This document shows, in pieces, positions 17,359 through 25,807 of a stretch of 64,000 bases of DNA. Source of the stretch: Blautia sp. Marseille-P3087 (GTDB lineage Bacteria; Bacillota; Clostridia; Lachnospirales; Lachnospiraceae); the NCBI RefSeq assembly GCF_900120195.1, contig NZ_LT635539.1, positions 62,001 through 126,000 on the forward strand, read 5' to 3'. The translations under genes and the position numbers were made by a program. A model generated the notes under the pieces. That model was not told the origin of the DNA, did no database searches, and was given only the letters and a program-made list of their open reading frames with translations. The number at the start of each line of letters is the position of its first letter. Position 1 is the first letter of the stretch.

Positions 17359-18441
17359 ATGAAAACTAAAGGAATCCGTCTTACAAAAGATGTCCTTGAT
17401 GCTGCACTCACCGGAGGAACCATCCTCGGCGGCGGTGGCGGCGGCGATCCGAAAAAAGGCAGAAAATACGCTGAGATTGCAGTTGATTATACCGATCTCA
17501 GACTTATTACAATCGATGAACTGGATGAAAATGATGTACTATTGACAGCTTCTCTGGTAGGTGCACCAAATGCGCCAGCCCAGTTCATGACTCCGAAGGA
17601 TATCGCAAAAACTGTTGAAATCCTTCAGAAAAACTGTGATTTTAATATTGGCGGAATTATTACAAACGAACAGGGCGGAGAAGCAACAGTAAATGGCTGG
17701 CTTCAGGCTGCTGTTACAGGACTTCCGGTTGTTGATGCCCCTTGTAACGGACGAGCTCATCCAACAGGTGTAATGGGAAGCATGAATCTTCACAGACTTG
17801 CAGATTATACAACAGTACAGGCCTGTGTTGGCGGTAATCCAGATACTGGAAACCATATCGAATGCTTCTTTGAAGGAACGATCGATCATACGTCCAAGAT
17901 GGTGCGTCTTGCTTCTATTGAAGCAGGTGGACTGGTCGCAGTAGCACGAAATCCGGTAAAAGTGTCTTATGCACGTGAAAACTGTGCCCTTGGTGGTGTA
18001 AGTTATGCAATCGATACAGGAAAAGCGTTCTTAAAAGGATTGGAATCTTCTGTTGAGGATGCAGTCAACAGTGTATGTACTTTCCTGAATGGCCGTGTTC
18101 TTGCAAGAGGACCTGTACAGAATTTTTCTATCGAGACAACTGGTGGCTTCGATGTAGGTTATGCTGCTGTTGACGGCTGTGAAATGACATTCTGGAATGA
18201 ATATGCTACTGCCGAAAAAGATGGCGAGCGTCTTGCAACTTTCCCGGATCTAATTATGACGATCAATGCCAAAACAGGAGAGCCTGTTACAACTGCCATG
18301 ATGGAAGAGGGACTTGATGTTTATGTAATTGCCACAGACAAAAAGAATCTGAAGCTTTCGCCGACCATGTATGCGCCGGAATTGCTGAAAGCAACCGAAG
18401 ATGTAATTAAAAAAGACTTAATCAGTCATCTGAGTAAATAG
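17359..18441 (+). CDS. DUF917 family protein (S-methyl-thiohydantoin desulfurase / hydantoinase-like)
   Basis: 360 residues from ATG 17359. The in-frame ATG at 17347 directly abuts GGGAG and could not use it as a ribosome binding site. The glycine-rich motif TILGGGGGGDPKKGR near the N-terminus is the family hallmark, and FNIGGIITNEQGGEATVNGW follows. As I recall, Pfam renamed this family after a member shown to desulfurise an S-methyl-thiohydantoin, and it is related to the hydantoinase/oxoprolinase superfamily. It may therefore attack a five-membered cyclic amide. Second gene of the OPT operon; cytoplasmic. Confidence 0.78.
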   Translation: MKTKGIRLTKDVLDAALTGGTILGGGGGGDPKKGRKYAEIAVDYTDLRLITIDELDENDVLLTASLVGAPNAPAQFMTPKDIAKTVEILQKNCDFNIGGIITNEQGGEATVNGWLQAAVTGLPVVDAPCNGRAHPTGVMGSMNLHRLADYTTVQACVGGNPDTGNHIECFFEGTIDHTSKMVRLASIEAGGLVAVARNPVKVSYARENCALGGVSYAIDTGKAFLKGLESSVEDAVNSVCTFLNGRVLARGPVQNFSIETTGGFDVGYAAVDGCEMTFWNEYATAEKDGERLATFPDLIMTINAKTGEPVTTAMMEEGLDVYVIATDKKNLKLSPTMYAPELLKATEDVIKKDLISHLSK

Positions 18442-18458
18442 TCGGGAGGAATAATAAC

Positions 18459-19397
18459 ATGTTAATGAAAGAAATTATTGCTGCTTATGATGTACTTGAC
18501 AGTTCGTTTGTAACAGGAGAAGAAGTTAAAAAATATCTTCTCGGGATCAAAGCCGATGCCAATGTAGAAGTCTATGAACTGGTAGGTCCTAAGGGAAGCA
18601 CAGATATGCTTAAAGTGCGTATTCCTGGTAAAAACGGCAAGACAAATGGTGGAGATGCTCCTACAATCGGACTCCTTGGCAGACTTGGCGGAATTGGCGC
18701 ACGTCCGGAACGTATTGGCTTTGTATCTGACGGTGATGGCGCACTCTGCGCGGTAGCTCTCGCTGCAAAACTGCTTGATATGCAAAACAAAGGAGACTAT
18801 CTTGATGGTGATGTATTTATTTCCACACATATCTGTCCACACGCTCCGACAGCTCCGCATGATCCGGTTCCTTTCATGGGTTCACCAGTAGAAATGGCAC
18901 AGGTAAACAAAGAAGAAGTATCTCCTGACCTTGATGCTCTGCTTGTTGTTGATACAACAAAAGGAAACCGCGTTATCAATACAAGAGGTTTTGCAATTTC
19001 TCCAACAGTAAAAGAGGGATATGTATTAAGAACTTCTGAAGATCTTCTTGATCTGATGCAGATCACTACAGGACGTCTTCCATATGTATTCCCACTGGCT
19101 ACCCAGGATATCACACCTTACGGAAATGATGTGCACCACTTAAATAGTATTCTTCAGCCATGTACAGCTACAGATGCACCTGTTGTTGGTGTAGCTATCA
19201 CAGCAGAGACAATGGTACCTGGATGCGCTACAGGCGCTACTCATGCTACAGACGTAGAGGAAGCTGCAAGATTTATGTTAGAAGTTGCCAAAGCATATGG
19301 AAGAAAACAGTGTAGTTTCTATGATGCTGATGAATATGCACGTCTCCAGAAATTATATGGAAGCATGAAACATCTTCAGACTCTCGGAAACGAATAA
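18459..19397 (+). CDS. DUF1177 family protein
   Basis: 312 residues; start supported by GGGAGG nine bases upstream. Conserved-looking blocks are LLGRLGGIGARPERIGFVSDGDGAL, THICPHAPTAPHDPVPFMGSPV and QDITPYGNDVHHL. The several His and Asp residues in the last two suggest a metal-dependent hydrolase, but no characterised catalytic motif is recognised. It fits the DUF1177 family, which I recall as commonly found beside OPT, DUF917 and AroM genes. Function unknown; a role in hydrolysing the imported compound is inferred from context only. Confidence 0.72.
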   Translation: MLMKEIIAAYDVLDSSFVTGEEVKKYLLGIKADANVEVYELVGPKGSTDMLKVRIPGKNGKTNGGDAPTIGLLGRLGGIGARPERIGFVSDGDGALCAVALAAKLLDMQNKGDYLDGDVFISTHICPHAPTAPHDPVPFMGSPVEMAQVNKEEVSPDLDALLVVDTTKGNRVINTRGFAISPTVKEGYVLRTSEDLLDLMQITTGRLPYVFPLATQDITPYGNDVHHLNSILQPCTATDAPVVGVAITAETMVPGCATGATHATDVEEAARFMLEVAKAYGRKQCSFYDADEYARLQKLYGSMKHLQTLGNE

Positions 19398-19409
19398 GGA
19401 GGTTTTGGT

Positions 19410-20084
19410 ATGAAAATAGGTGCAATTACCATCGGTCAGGCTCCGCGAACTGATGTAACAGCAGACATTCTAAGAATCTTTGATGATTCACTGGAACTTG
19501 TCCAGGCAGGCGGTCTGGATGGACTTACAAAAGAAGAGATTGCTGAGTTTGCTCCCGGCAAGGATGATTATGTCCTTGTCTCCAGATTGACAGATGGGAG
19601 TTCTGTGACATTTGCCGAGCGTCATATCCTGCCAAGACTTCAGGATGCTATTAACCACATGGAAGATGAGGGATGCAGTCTTATCATGATGTTCTGTACA
19701 GGAAGTTTTCCGGAGACACTTTCAGCCAAGAATATTCCTATGATCTATCCATGTGAGCTGCTCAATCGCCTTGTTCCGCTGATGACTAAGAAATCAAGCA
19801 TAATCTGCATGACTCCATCACCACTTCAGACAGAACAATGTGAAGAAAAATGGAAAAACTATGTTGATCATGTAACAGCAATTGCGGCTTCACCATATGG
19901 CGACTGGGATGCACTCGAAAAGGCAGCTGAAGAGATTAAAGATCTTGATGCGGATCTGATTGTTCTTGACTGTATAGGTTATACACAGGAAATGAAAAAA
20001 ATGTTTGCAGAAAAAACCGGTAAGAAAGTTGTTCTTCCAAGAACACTTCTGGCCAGAGTTGTCTCTGAATTAACTGACATCTGA
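19410..20084 (+). CDS. AroM family protein
   Basis: 224 residues starting MKIGAITIGQAPRTDVTADI, the AroM signature. E. coli AroM sits in the aroL operon but its activity is not established. Two cysteines lie in racemase-like settings, C96 in MMFCTGS and C188 in VLDCIGY, 92 residues apart. This matches the paired cysteines of the Asp/Glu racemase encoded 1.1 kb downstream (C79 and C178). A cofactor-independent two-base racemase or isomerase fold is therefore an attractive inference. Last gene before a terminator; strong AAGGAGG start. Confidence 0.82.
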   Translation: MKIGAITIGQAPRTDVTADILRIFDDSLELVQAGGLDGLTKEEIAEFAPGKDDYVLVSRLTDGSSVTFAERHILPRLQDAINHMEDEGCSLIMMFCTGSFPETLSAKNIPMIYPCELLNRLVPLMTKKSSIICMTPSPLQTEQCEEKWKNYVDHVTAIAASPYGDWDALEKAAEEIKDLDADLIVLDCIGYTQEMKKMFAEKTGKKVVLPRTLLARVVSELTDI

Positions 20085-20116
20085 ATAGACATATAAGTTA
20101 TATATGTTCAGTATTT

Positions 20117-20166
20117 TCCGGACATTTCGCAGGTCCATCAAAGTCCGGCGGAATGTCCGTTTTTTA
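20117..20166 (+). terminator. Terminator after aroM-like gene
   Basis: GGACATTTCGC (20120-20130) pairs with GCGGAATGTCC (one G-U), with a further GGTCC/GGACT-like inner pairing, then GTTTTTT. Confidence 0.8.
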
Positions 20167-20201
20167 CAAAATAAAAAAATTAACGAAAAGAGGAAGCAAT
20201 A

Positions 20202-21146
20202 ATGGAAAATTTAGTTAAAATAGCAGAGGGAGTTCTTACTTCATGTCTGGCTGTAAAACCTGGCGAGGAAATTCTGGTTATTACAGATGACAGCCGAAAA
20301 GAAATCGGTGAAGCAATCTATGAAGCAGCTGGAAATCTTGGATGCGAAAAAATCCTTATGGTTATGAAAGAAAGAGAAGTAAGTGGGCAGGAGCCACCTA
20401 AGGTAATTGCTGAAGCCATGAAAGCGGCTGATGTTGTGATTGCTCCGACAGCTCAGTCACTCACTCATACTAATGCCAGAATTGAGGCGGCGAAAGCAGG
20501 CACAAGAGTAGCAACAATGCCAGGTATTACCAGCGAAATGTTTTCACAGGGTGCCATGACTGCCGACTACAGTAAAGTAGAAGAATTAACTGCAAAAGTA
20601 ACAGAAATGCTCACTAAGGCTTCAAAAGCACGGATCGAAAAAGAGGGAAATGTTCTTACAATCAATCTTGATGGCAGAAATGGAGTTCCAAGTCCCGGAG
20701 TATACAAGGAGGCCGGAAAATGTGGAAATCTTCCCTCTGGTGAAGCTTACATTGCTCCGCTAGAAGATGGTTCCGATGGCGAGATGATTATTGATGGATC
20801 TATGGTCGGTATTGGAAAACTGGCAAGTCCTTTACATATGACAATTTCAGGAGGAAAGCTTCGTTCAGTAAAAGGAGATAAGAGCGAAAATCTTGATATC
20901 CTTCTTAAAAACGAGACCAACGGAACACTCTGTGAACTTGGAATCGGAACTAACGAAGCAGCTATACTGAATGGAATCATTCTTGAAGATGAAAAAGTAT
21001 ATGGAACCGTACACATTGCTTTCGGAACCAATACGTCATTTGGTGGTGTAAATAAAGCGGAATGTCATATGGATGGAATTGTCCTGCGTCCGACATTATA
21101 TCTGGATGATATTAAAGTTATTGAAAATGGTGTTTTTCTTATCTGA
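20202..21146 (+). CDS. M29-type (leucyl/AmpS-like) aminopeptidase
   Basis: 314 residues, shorter than typical M29 aminopeptidases of about 400. Family landmarks are NLPSGEAYIAPLE (metal ligand Glu), ELGIGTNEAA, GTVHIAFGTN and ECHMDGI, which supply the expected Glu/His ligands of a two-metal site. It would release N-terminal amino acids from small peptides in the cytoplasm, fitting an OPT-imported peptide. It begins a second transcription segment after the terminator, with a GAGGAAG site nine bases before ATG. Confidence 0.8.
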   Translation: MENLVKIAEGVLTSCLAVKPGEEILVITDDSRKEIGEAIYEAAGNLGCEKILMVMKEREVSGQEPPKVIAEAMKAADVVIAPTAQSLTHTNARIEAAKAGTRVATMPGITSEMFSQGAMTADYSKVEELTAKVTEMLTKASKARIEKEGNVLTINLDGRNGVPSPGVYKEAGKCGNLPSGEAYIAPLEDGSDGEMIIDGSMVGIGKLASPLHMTISGGKLRSVKGDKSENLDILLKNETNGTLCELGIGTNEAAILNGIILEDEKVYGTVHIAFGTNTSFGGVNKAECHMDGIVLRPTLYLDDIKVIENGVFLI

Positions 21147-21174
21147 TTTTTACGATATAAAGGAGAAATTGAAA

Positions 21175-21828
21175 ATGGATAAAAAATTTAAAGTAGGTCT
21201 GATTAGAGTCCTTACAACAGAAGATGAAGAAGTGCTTTCCGCACATGGCAAACAGATTATGTCATATTTCCCTGAACTCCAGGTTGAAACTAAATGTATT
21301 CCGGACCAGTATGAGGGAATACACAGTCCTGAACTCGGTGAACTGGCTATCCCCAAAATTGTCAAAACAGCTCAATCCTTCACGGATGTTGATATGATTA
21401 TCGTAAGCTGTGCGGATGATCCGGGCGTTGCGGAGATTCGTAAGGTTCTCCCGAACATTCCTGTTACTGGCGGCGGCGAGACAACTGTAGCACTTGCTCT
21501 TAAATATGGCAGCAAGATTGGTGTGCTTGGAATCACAGACTATGCACCTCAGGCATATAGAAGAATGATTCCTGATCAGATGATACTAGGCAGACCTGAA
21601 GGTGTACATAGCACACTGGACCTGATGACACCAGAAGGAAAAGAAAGTGTGCTGAAACTTGGCTTGAAGTTAAAAGAACAAGGCGCAGAAGTAATTGCAC
21701 TTGCCTGCACTGGTCTTGCAACGATTGGTATAGCCAAAGATCTGGAAAACGAAACAGGACTTCCTGTTATTGACCCGGTTATGGCAGAAGGATTGTTCGC
21801 TTATTTCGAATATCTCAGAAAAAAATAA
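21175..21828 (+). CDS. Aspartate/glutamate/hydantoin racemase family protein
   Basis: 217 residues from ATG 21175 (AAAGGAG nine bases upstream); the longer frame from 21073 overlaps the aminopeptidase. The two catalytic-type cysteines are C79 (IVSCADDPG) and C178 (ALACTGLA), the usual arrangement of cofactor-independent racemases. The central SKIGVLGI and the HSTLDLMTPEG segment look closer to hydantoin or arylmalonate-type members than to MurI. Immediately follows the aminopeptidase, so it may set the stereochemistry of a released amino acid or hydantoin. Confidence 0.8.
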   Translation: MDKKFKVGLIRVLTTEDEEVLSAHGKQIMSYFPELQVETKCIPDQYEGIHSPELGELAIPKIVKTAQSFTDVDMIIVSCADDPGVAEIRKVLPNIPVTGGGETTVALALKYGSKIGVLGITDYAPQAYRRMIPDQMILGRPEGVHSTLDLMTPEGKESVLKLGLKLKEQGAEVIALACTGLATIGIAKDLENETGLPVIDPVMAEGLFAYFEYLRKK

Positions 21829-21880
21829 TAATACACGTTCATAACGATCAGCTATATGCTGTCAGAAAGGTAGCAAAGAT

Positions 21881-22420
21881 ATGTTATTAAATGAAGCTAT
21901 TCTGAGCCGTCACAGCACACGGTCTTTCCGTCCTGATCCTGTAGACAGAGCGTTGCTGTTTACTTTGGCAGATGCGGCTCAACAGGCACCTTCGGCCAGT
22001 AATCTGCAGGCCTGGAGATTTCTGTTTATTACAGATCCACAGCTTAAAGAAAAAGTAGATCTTTTTAGTCCGGGGCTTTCTGGCAAACCGCCAGTCATCC
22101 TTGTAGTCTGCTCAGATATGGAGAAGGCATCAAGAAAAGGTGGTAAAAATTCTGAAGTGTACGGATGCCTTATGGATGCATCAATGGCTGCTGAGAATCT
22201 CATGCTAAAAGCTACTGAATTAGGGCTTGGAACATGTGCAATCAAATCATACAATGATACAGCGGTTCGTAAAATATTGGAACTTCCAGACAGATATCGT
22301 ATTGAGATGCTTATCTCTATAGGTTATCCAGATGGTACCCCCCGTTGCCCGAAGCGTCCTCCGGTAGAACAGATATGCTATTTTGATCATATTGAGGAAG
22401 AGGAGAGAATTGATGAATAA
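21881..22420 (+). CDS. Nitroreductase family flavoprotein
   Basis: 179 residues. FMN-binding signature RHSTRSFRPDPV near the start and QQAPSASNLQAWRFLFI (residues 32-48), then AAENLMLKATELGLGTCAI. IGYPDGTPRCPKRPPVEQ closes the family. Such proteins reduce nitro compounds, quinones or other electron-poor rings with NAD(P)H. Overlaps the next small gene by eight bases. Context suggests a reductive step or side reaction in the OPT/DUF917 pathway, but no substrate is indicated. Confidence 0.88.
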   Translation: MLLNEAILSRHSTRSFRPDPVDRALLFTLADAAQQAPSASNLQAWRFLFITDPQLKEKVDLFSPGLSGKPPVILVVCSDMEKASRKGGKNSEVYGCLMDASMAAENLMLKATELGLGTCAIKSYNDTAVRKILELPDRYRIEMLISIGYPDGTPRCPKRPPVEQICYFDHIEEEERIDE

Positions 22421-22679
22421 TCCTGAATTCGAATTACTAGTATATCTGATCACCAGTGCCAGAGCGCTTCCAGAAGAGCCGGCAAGTTACGGCTCAATCA
22501 GACTTATTGAAGCTGCTTCCAGACTGTGTCAGATTATATGCAATAATGACCCTGATAATAAAACATATTGTGAACTTCTTAACTGTATTGAAACTGATAA
22601 GGGAAAAGCCCTGACAGAACCGGAACGTTTTTCAGCCATGCTTGAAAAAGCATCTGAAATATTGGTGGACTGTCTGTAA
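22413..22679 (+). CDS. Small helical protein, possibly DUF6092
   Basis: 88 residues from ATG 22413, preceded by GAGGAGAG and overlapping the nitroreductase stop by eight bases. The block LLVYLITSARALPEEPASYG followed by SIRLIEAASRLCQII resembles small proteins I think are filed as DUF6092, but I am not certain. Mostly helical, three cysteines, no signal peptide. Translational coupling implies it works with the nitroreductase, perhaps as a partner subunit. Confidence 0.6.
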   Translation: MNNPEFELLVYLITSARALPEEPASYGSIRLIEAASRLCQIICNNDPDNKTYCELLNCIETDKGKALTEPERFSAMLEKASEILVDCL

Positions 22680-22749
22680 AATAACATAAAAGGGACTGTT
22701 GCAAAATAGAAGCCTGTATAATTTAATTTCGGACTTTGAACTTTTTTTG

Positions 22750-22778
22750 TATACATGATAATTAAGGTAGTGTATAAT
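22750..22778 (+). promoter_or_regulatory. Probable promoter for the NhaC antiporter
   Basis: TATACA (22750-22755), 17-base spacer, TATAAT (22773-22778). Start codon at 22815 follows GGGGGG. Confidence 0.55.
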
Positions 22779-22814
22779 AGTTTAAACCGTTAAAAAATAT
22801 CAGGGGGGACTCAA

Positions 22815-24347
22815 ATGGACGGATCAATGTTTATTGGAACATGGTGGTCACTGGTGCCACCGTTGCTGGCAATTGTGTTGGCATTAGTAACTAAAGAAGT
22901 ATACAGTTCACTTTTTATTGGTGTTGCAATGGGAGCACTGCTTTATACAGGTTTCCATCCGTGGAATGCATTTGTTGCTTTTTTTGATATCATGAAGAAC
23001 AGCATGAACTTAAATATTCTGATATTTGATGTGCTACTGGGAATGATCATTGTTCTGATGTCGAAATCGGGTGGTTCAGCTGCGTATGGTAAATGGGCCG
23101 GAACTAAGATTAAAAGCAAAAAGAGTGCAATGCTGGCAACAACAGGACTTGGTGTGCTGATTTTTGTGGATGATTATTTTAACTGCCTGACAGTTGGCTC
23201 TGTTATGCGCCCTGTGACGGACCGATTCAAAGTATCACGTGCAAAACTGGCATATATTATTGATGCGACAGCAGCACCGGTCTGCATTATCGCGCCGATT
23301 TCAAGCTGGGCGGCAGCTGTTAACTCTTATGTTCCGGAAGATGCGGGAATCAGCGGATTTCAGCTTTTCCTTCGGACGATACCATATAATCTGTACGCAA
23401 TTTTGACGCTGCTTATGGTATTTACGATCATCCTGACAGGGCTGGATTTCGGCCTTATGAAGAAACATGAAAAAAATGCGGCAGCCGGTGATCTGTTTAC
23501 ATCAGGTGGAGAAGAATTTGATCAGGTAAAAGAAGAGGAGATTTCTTCAAATGGAAAAGTAATTGATCTGGTGCTTCCGGTATTGGTTCTGATCGGAACT
23601 GCAATTGGTGCCATGATCTATACCGGATTTCTTGGCGGAGCTACAGATGTGGTAACTGCTTTTTCCGGATGTGATGCGGAAACAAGTCTTATTTTTGCGA
23701 CACTGATCACGGTAATGTTTATGCTGGTACTGTATCTTCCGCGCAAAGTTATTACATTTAAGGGATTTATGGACAGTTTTGTGGAAGGTTTCAAGATGAT
23801 GATCCCGGCGATTGGAATCCTTATTTTTGCATGGTCTCTTAAGGGAATGGGAGATGCTCTTGAAATTGCTTCTTTCGTAGAGAATCTGGTAGGCTCCAAT
23901 GCTTCCGCAAGTGTGCTGCTTCCGGCAATTTTGTTCCTTGTAGCAATTTTCCTGTCGTTCTCTACAGGTACAAGCTGGGGAACATTTGCCATTCTTGTTC
24001 CGATCGCAATCGCGATGTTCCCGGGTGCGGACAACATGCAGATGATGATCATTGCAGTAGCATCTGTACTTTCAGGTGCAGTATGTGGTGACCATGTATC
24101 ACCGATTTCTGATACGACGGTCATGTCTTCGGCAGGAGCACAGAGTAATCACATTAACCACGTGACTACACAGATGCAGTATGCAGTAGTTGTTGCTGTA
24201 GTATCGGCAATCGGTTATGTGATTGCAGGTTTCGTACATATCTGGTGGCTGGTTCTCGGCATCAGTGCTGTCCTGCTTCTTGTGGTACTGTTTGTGATCA
24301 AAGTAGTGACTTCAGATGAAAAAGACGGAGTGAAAAAACGTGCATAA
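22815..24347 (+). CDS. NhaC-family Na+/H+ antiporter
   Basis: 510 residues with about twelve membrane spans. Conserved elements are VDDYFNCLTVGSVMRPVTDRF (about residues 118-138), ATAAPVCIIAPISSWAA and SFSTGTSWGTFAILVPIAIA. VCGDHVSPISDTTVMSSAGA is also typical. Relatives exchange sodium for protons or move lactate/malate-type anions with sodium. The start has a poly-G ribosome binding site nine bases upstream. Translationally coupled to the following peptidase through an eight-base overlap. Confidence 0.88.
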   Translation: MDGSMFIGTWWSLVPPLLAIVLALVTKEVYSSLFIGVAMGALLYTGFHPWNAFVAFFDIMKNSMNLNILIFDVLLGMIIVLMSKSGGSAAYGKWAGTKIKSKKSAMLATTGLGVLIFVDDYFNCLTVGSVMRPVTDRFKVSRAKLAYIIDATAAPVCIIAPISSWAAAVNSYVPEDAGISGFQLFLRTIPYNLYAILTLLMVFTIILTGLDFGLMKKHEKNAAAGDLFTSGGEEFDQVKEEEISSNGKVIDLVLPVLVLIGTAIGAMIYTGFLGGATDVVTAFSGCDAETSLIFATLITVMFMLVLYLPRKVITFKGFMDSFVEGFKMMIPAIGILIFAWSLKGMGDALEIASFVENLVGSNASASVLLPAILFLVAIFLSFSTGTSWGTFAILVPIAIAMFPGADNMQMMIIAVASVLSGAVCGDHVSPISDTTVMSSAGAQSNHINHVTTQMQYAVVVAVVSAIGYVIAGFVHIWWLVLGISAVLLLVVLFVIKVVTSDEKDGVKKRA

Positions 24348-24942
24348 AATTGAGGTACCGTATATTGACCAGAGTGTGAAATATCCTACTGGCTGTGAAA
24401 GTGTGTCAGCGGTGATGCTCCTTAAGTATCTGGGATATGAGATGACTGTTGATGAATTTATAAAAAACTGTCTGGAATGCAGAGAGATGGAGATGAGAGA
24501 CGGAAAGCTTTATGGACCGGATCCGAATGAATATTTCTGTGGAAGTCCCTATGATGAAGATTCTTTCGGGATTTATGCAAAAGGACTTTTAAAGGCTCTT
24601 GACAGGGCTGCGGGAACGGAATTTTGTTTTAAAGATGAGTCAGGTACACCGATTCAGAAACTTCTGGAAAAATATATTGATCAGGAGATGCCGGTGGTAT
24701 TCTGGGCATGCATCAACATGCGAAAGGAGATCACGGGACCGGAATGGAAACTGCTGGATTCTGGAGAGACTTTCTGCTGGACTTCGAATGAACACTGTAT
24801 GTTGCTGGTGGGGTATGATGAAGAAAAGTATTATTTCAATGACCCGTATAATAACAATGGTGTGATCGGTTATGAGAGAGAACTTGTAGAAAAAAGACAT
24901 GCAGCACAACATAGTATGGCAATTGGAACAGTGCGAATATAA
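24340..24942 (+). CDS. C39-like cysteine peptidase family protein
   Basis: 200 residues, GTG start at 24340 with GGAG nine bases upstream and overlapping the antiporter end by eight bases. The papain-like triad is visible: C19 in YPTGCESVSAVMLLKYLGY, H152 in NEHCMLLVGYD and D168 in FNDPY. This is the Peptidase_C39_2 arrangement. No signal peptide or membrane span, so it appears cytoplasmic, which is odd because many relatives are exported. Target unknown. Confidence 0.78.
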   Translation: MHKIEVPYIDQSVKYPTGCESVSAVMLLKYLGYEMTVDEFIKNCLECREMEMRDGKLYGPDPNEYFCGSPYDEDSFGIYAKGLLKALDRAAGTEFCFKDESGTPIQKLLEKYIDQEMPVVFWACINMRKEITGPEWKLLDSGETFCWTSNEHCMLLVGYDEEKYYFNDPYNNNGVIGYERELVEKRHAAQHSMAIGTVRI

Positions 24943-24966
24943 AATCGAAATTTATAAAAACTTTAT

Positions 24967-24995
24967 TTGAAGAATGCTTACAAATCTGCTATAGT
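24967..24995 (+). promoter_or_regulatory. SigA-type promoter for phospholipase-C-like gene
   Basis: TTGAAG (24967-24972), 17-base spacer, TATAGT (24990-24995). Confidence 0.65.
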
Positions 24996-25036
24996 ATATG
25001 ATGGTTATGGTAAACTGCCTTTGAATAAAGAAAGAA

Positions 25037-25633
25037 GTGTTTATTTTGAGAAAAAAGTCACATATATTACTGGCAAGATATCTGGCAGACCAGATGCCTG
25101 CCAATGAAAGTCTTCAATCACATAGAAAAGCCTTTTGCCTGGGCAATATCCTTCCGGATATTCAGCCGTCATTTATAACTAAACGGCATGAATATTTTGG
25201 AACATTCGATGAGGTGCAGGGAAAAATCCGACGTCTTGTTCAGTCAGGAGAAAGCTATAATGACCGTGTGTTCTGGCGGCGTGCAGGAGAGGTCATGCAT
25301 TATATTGCAGATTATTTTACATTTCCGCACAATAAGACTTTTGACGGAACACTTCGTCAGCATAATTCCTATGAGAAACACCTGAAAAATGAATTAAAAG
25401 CATTTGTTCAGGAGGGAAAGGCAGAAGCGTATGCAGCGCATGTGATTCGCTTTGAGACGTTGAATCAGCTTCTTGAGTACATCAAAGTTCACCATCGCAG
25501 ATATATGAATTGCAAACGAAGTGTAGAGGAGGATATTCGTTATATTCTCAGCGTCTGTTATCAGGTATTTCAGGGGCTTTTTCAGCTTTGCATGAAAGAT
25601 CCGATGGCAGAATATGCGACTGCAGTAATGTAA
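25037..25633 (+). CDS. Zinc-dependent phospholipase C family protein
   Basis: Up to 198 residues. The start is either GTG 25037 or TTG 25046; the latter gives (M)RKKSHILLARYLAD, which I think is how relatives begin, and neither has a strong ribosome binding site. The first conserved His is in KSHILLARYL. Other likely zinc ligands lie in LGNILPDIQPSF, RAGEVMHYIADYFTFPHN and HNSYEKHLKNEL. It has no signal peptide, unlike secreted clostridial alpha-toxin, so a housekeeping or uncharacterised hydrolase role is more likely than toxin activity. Confidence 0.72.
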   Translation: MFILRKKSHILLARYLADQMPANESLQSHRKAFCLGNILPDIQPSFITKRHEYFGTFDEVQGKIRRLVQSGESYNDRVFWRRAGEVMHYIADYFTFPHNKTFDGTLRQHNSYEKHLKNELKAFVQEGKAEAYAAHVIRFETLNQLLEYIKVHHRRYMNCKRSVEEDIRYILSVCYQVFQGLFQLCMKDPMAEYATAVM

Positions 25634-25658
25634 GTAAAATATGAAAAAAATATGAAAT

Positions 25659-25691
25659 ACCGTCGGAGACTTTCTCCGGCGGTTGATTTTT
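25659..25691 (+). terminator. Terminator after phospholipase-C-like gene
   Basis: CCGTCGGAGA pairs with TCTCCGGCGG (one G-U) around a short loop, followed by TTGATTTTT. Confidence 0.7.
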
Positions 25692-25807
25692 GAATACTGG
25701 TATGATAAAATTACGGCAGTTATTGTGTGAGTAAGTTAGAATAAGAAAACATATTTTAAAAGGAATAAAGATGTGTTCTTAGACAGAAGGGAGCAATTTT
25801 TACCAGA

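Noticed and set aside
25037..25633. Secreted alpha-toxin-like phospholipase C
   Set aside because: No signal peptide and no C-terminal membrane-binding domain.
25771..25782. Three-codon mini-ORF (ATG TGT TCT TAG) with AAGGAATAAAG upstream as a regulatory leader peptide
   Set aside because: Too short to distinguish from chance; no attenuator hairpin follows before the real start.
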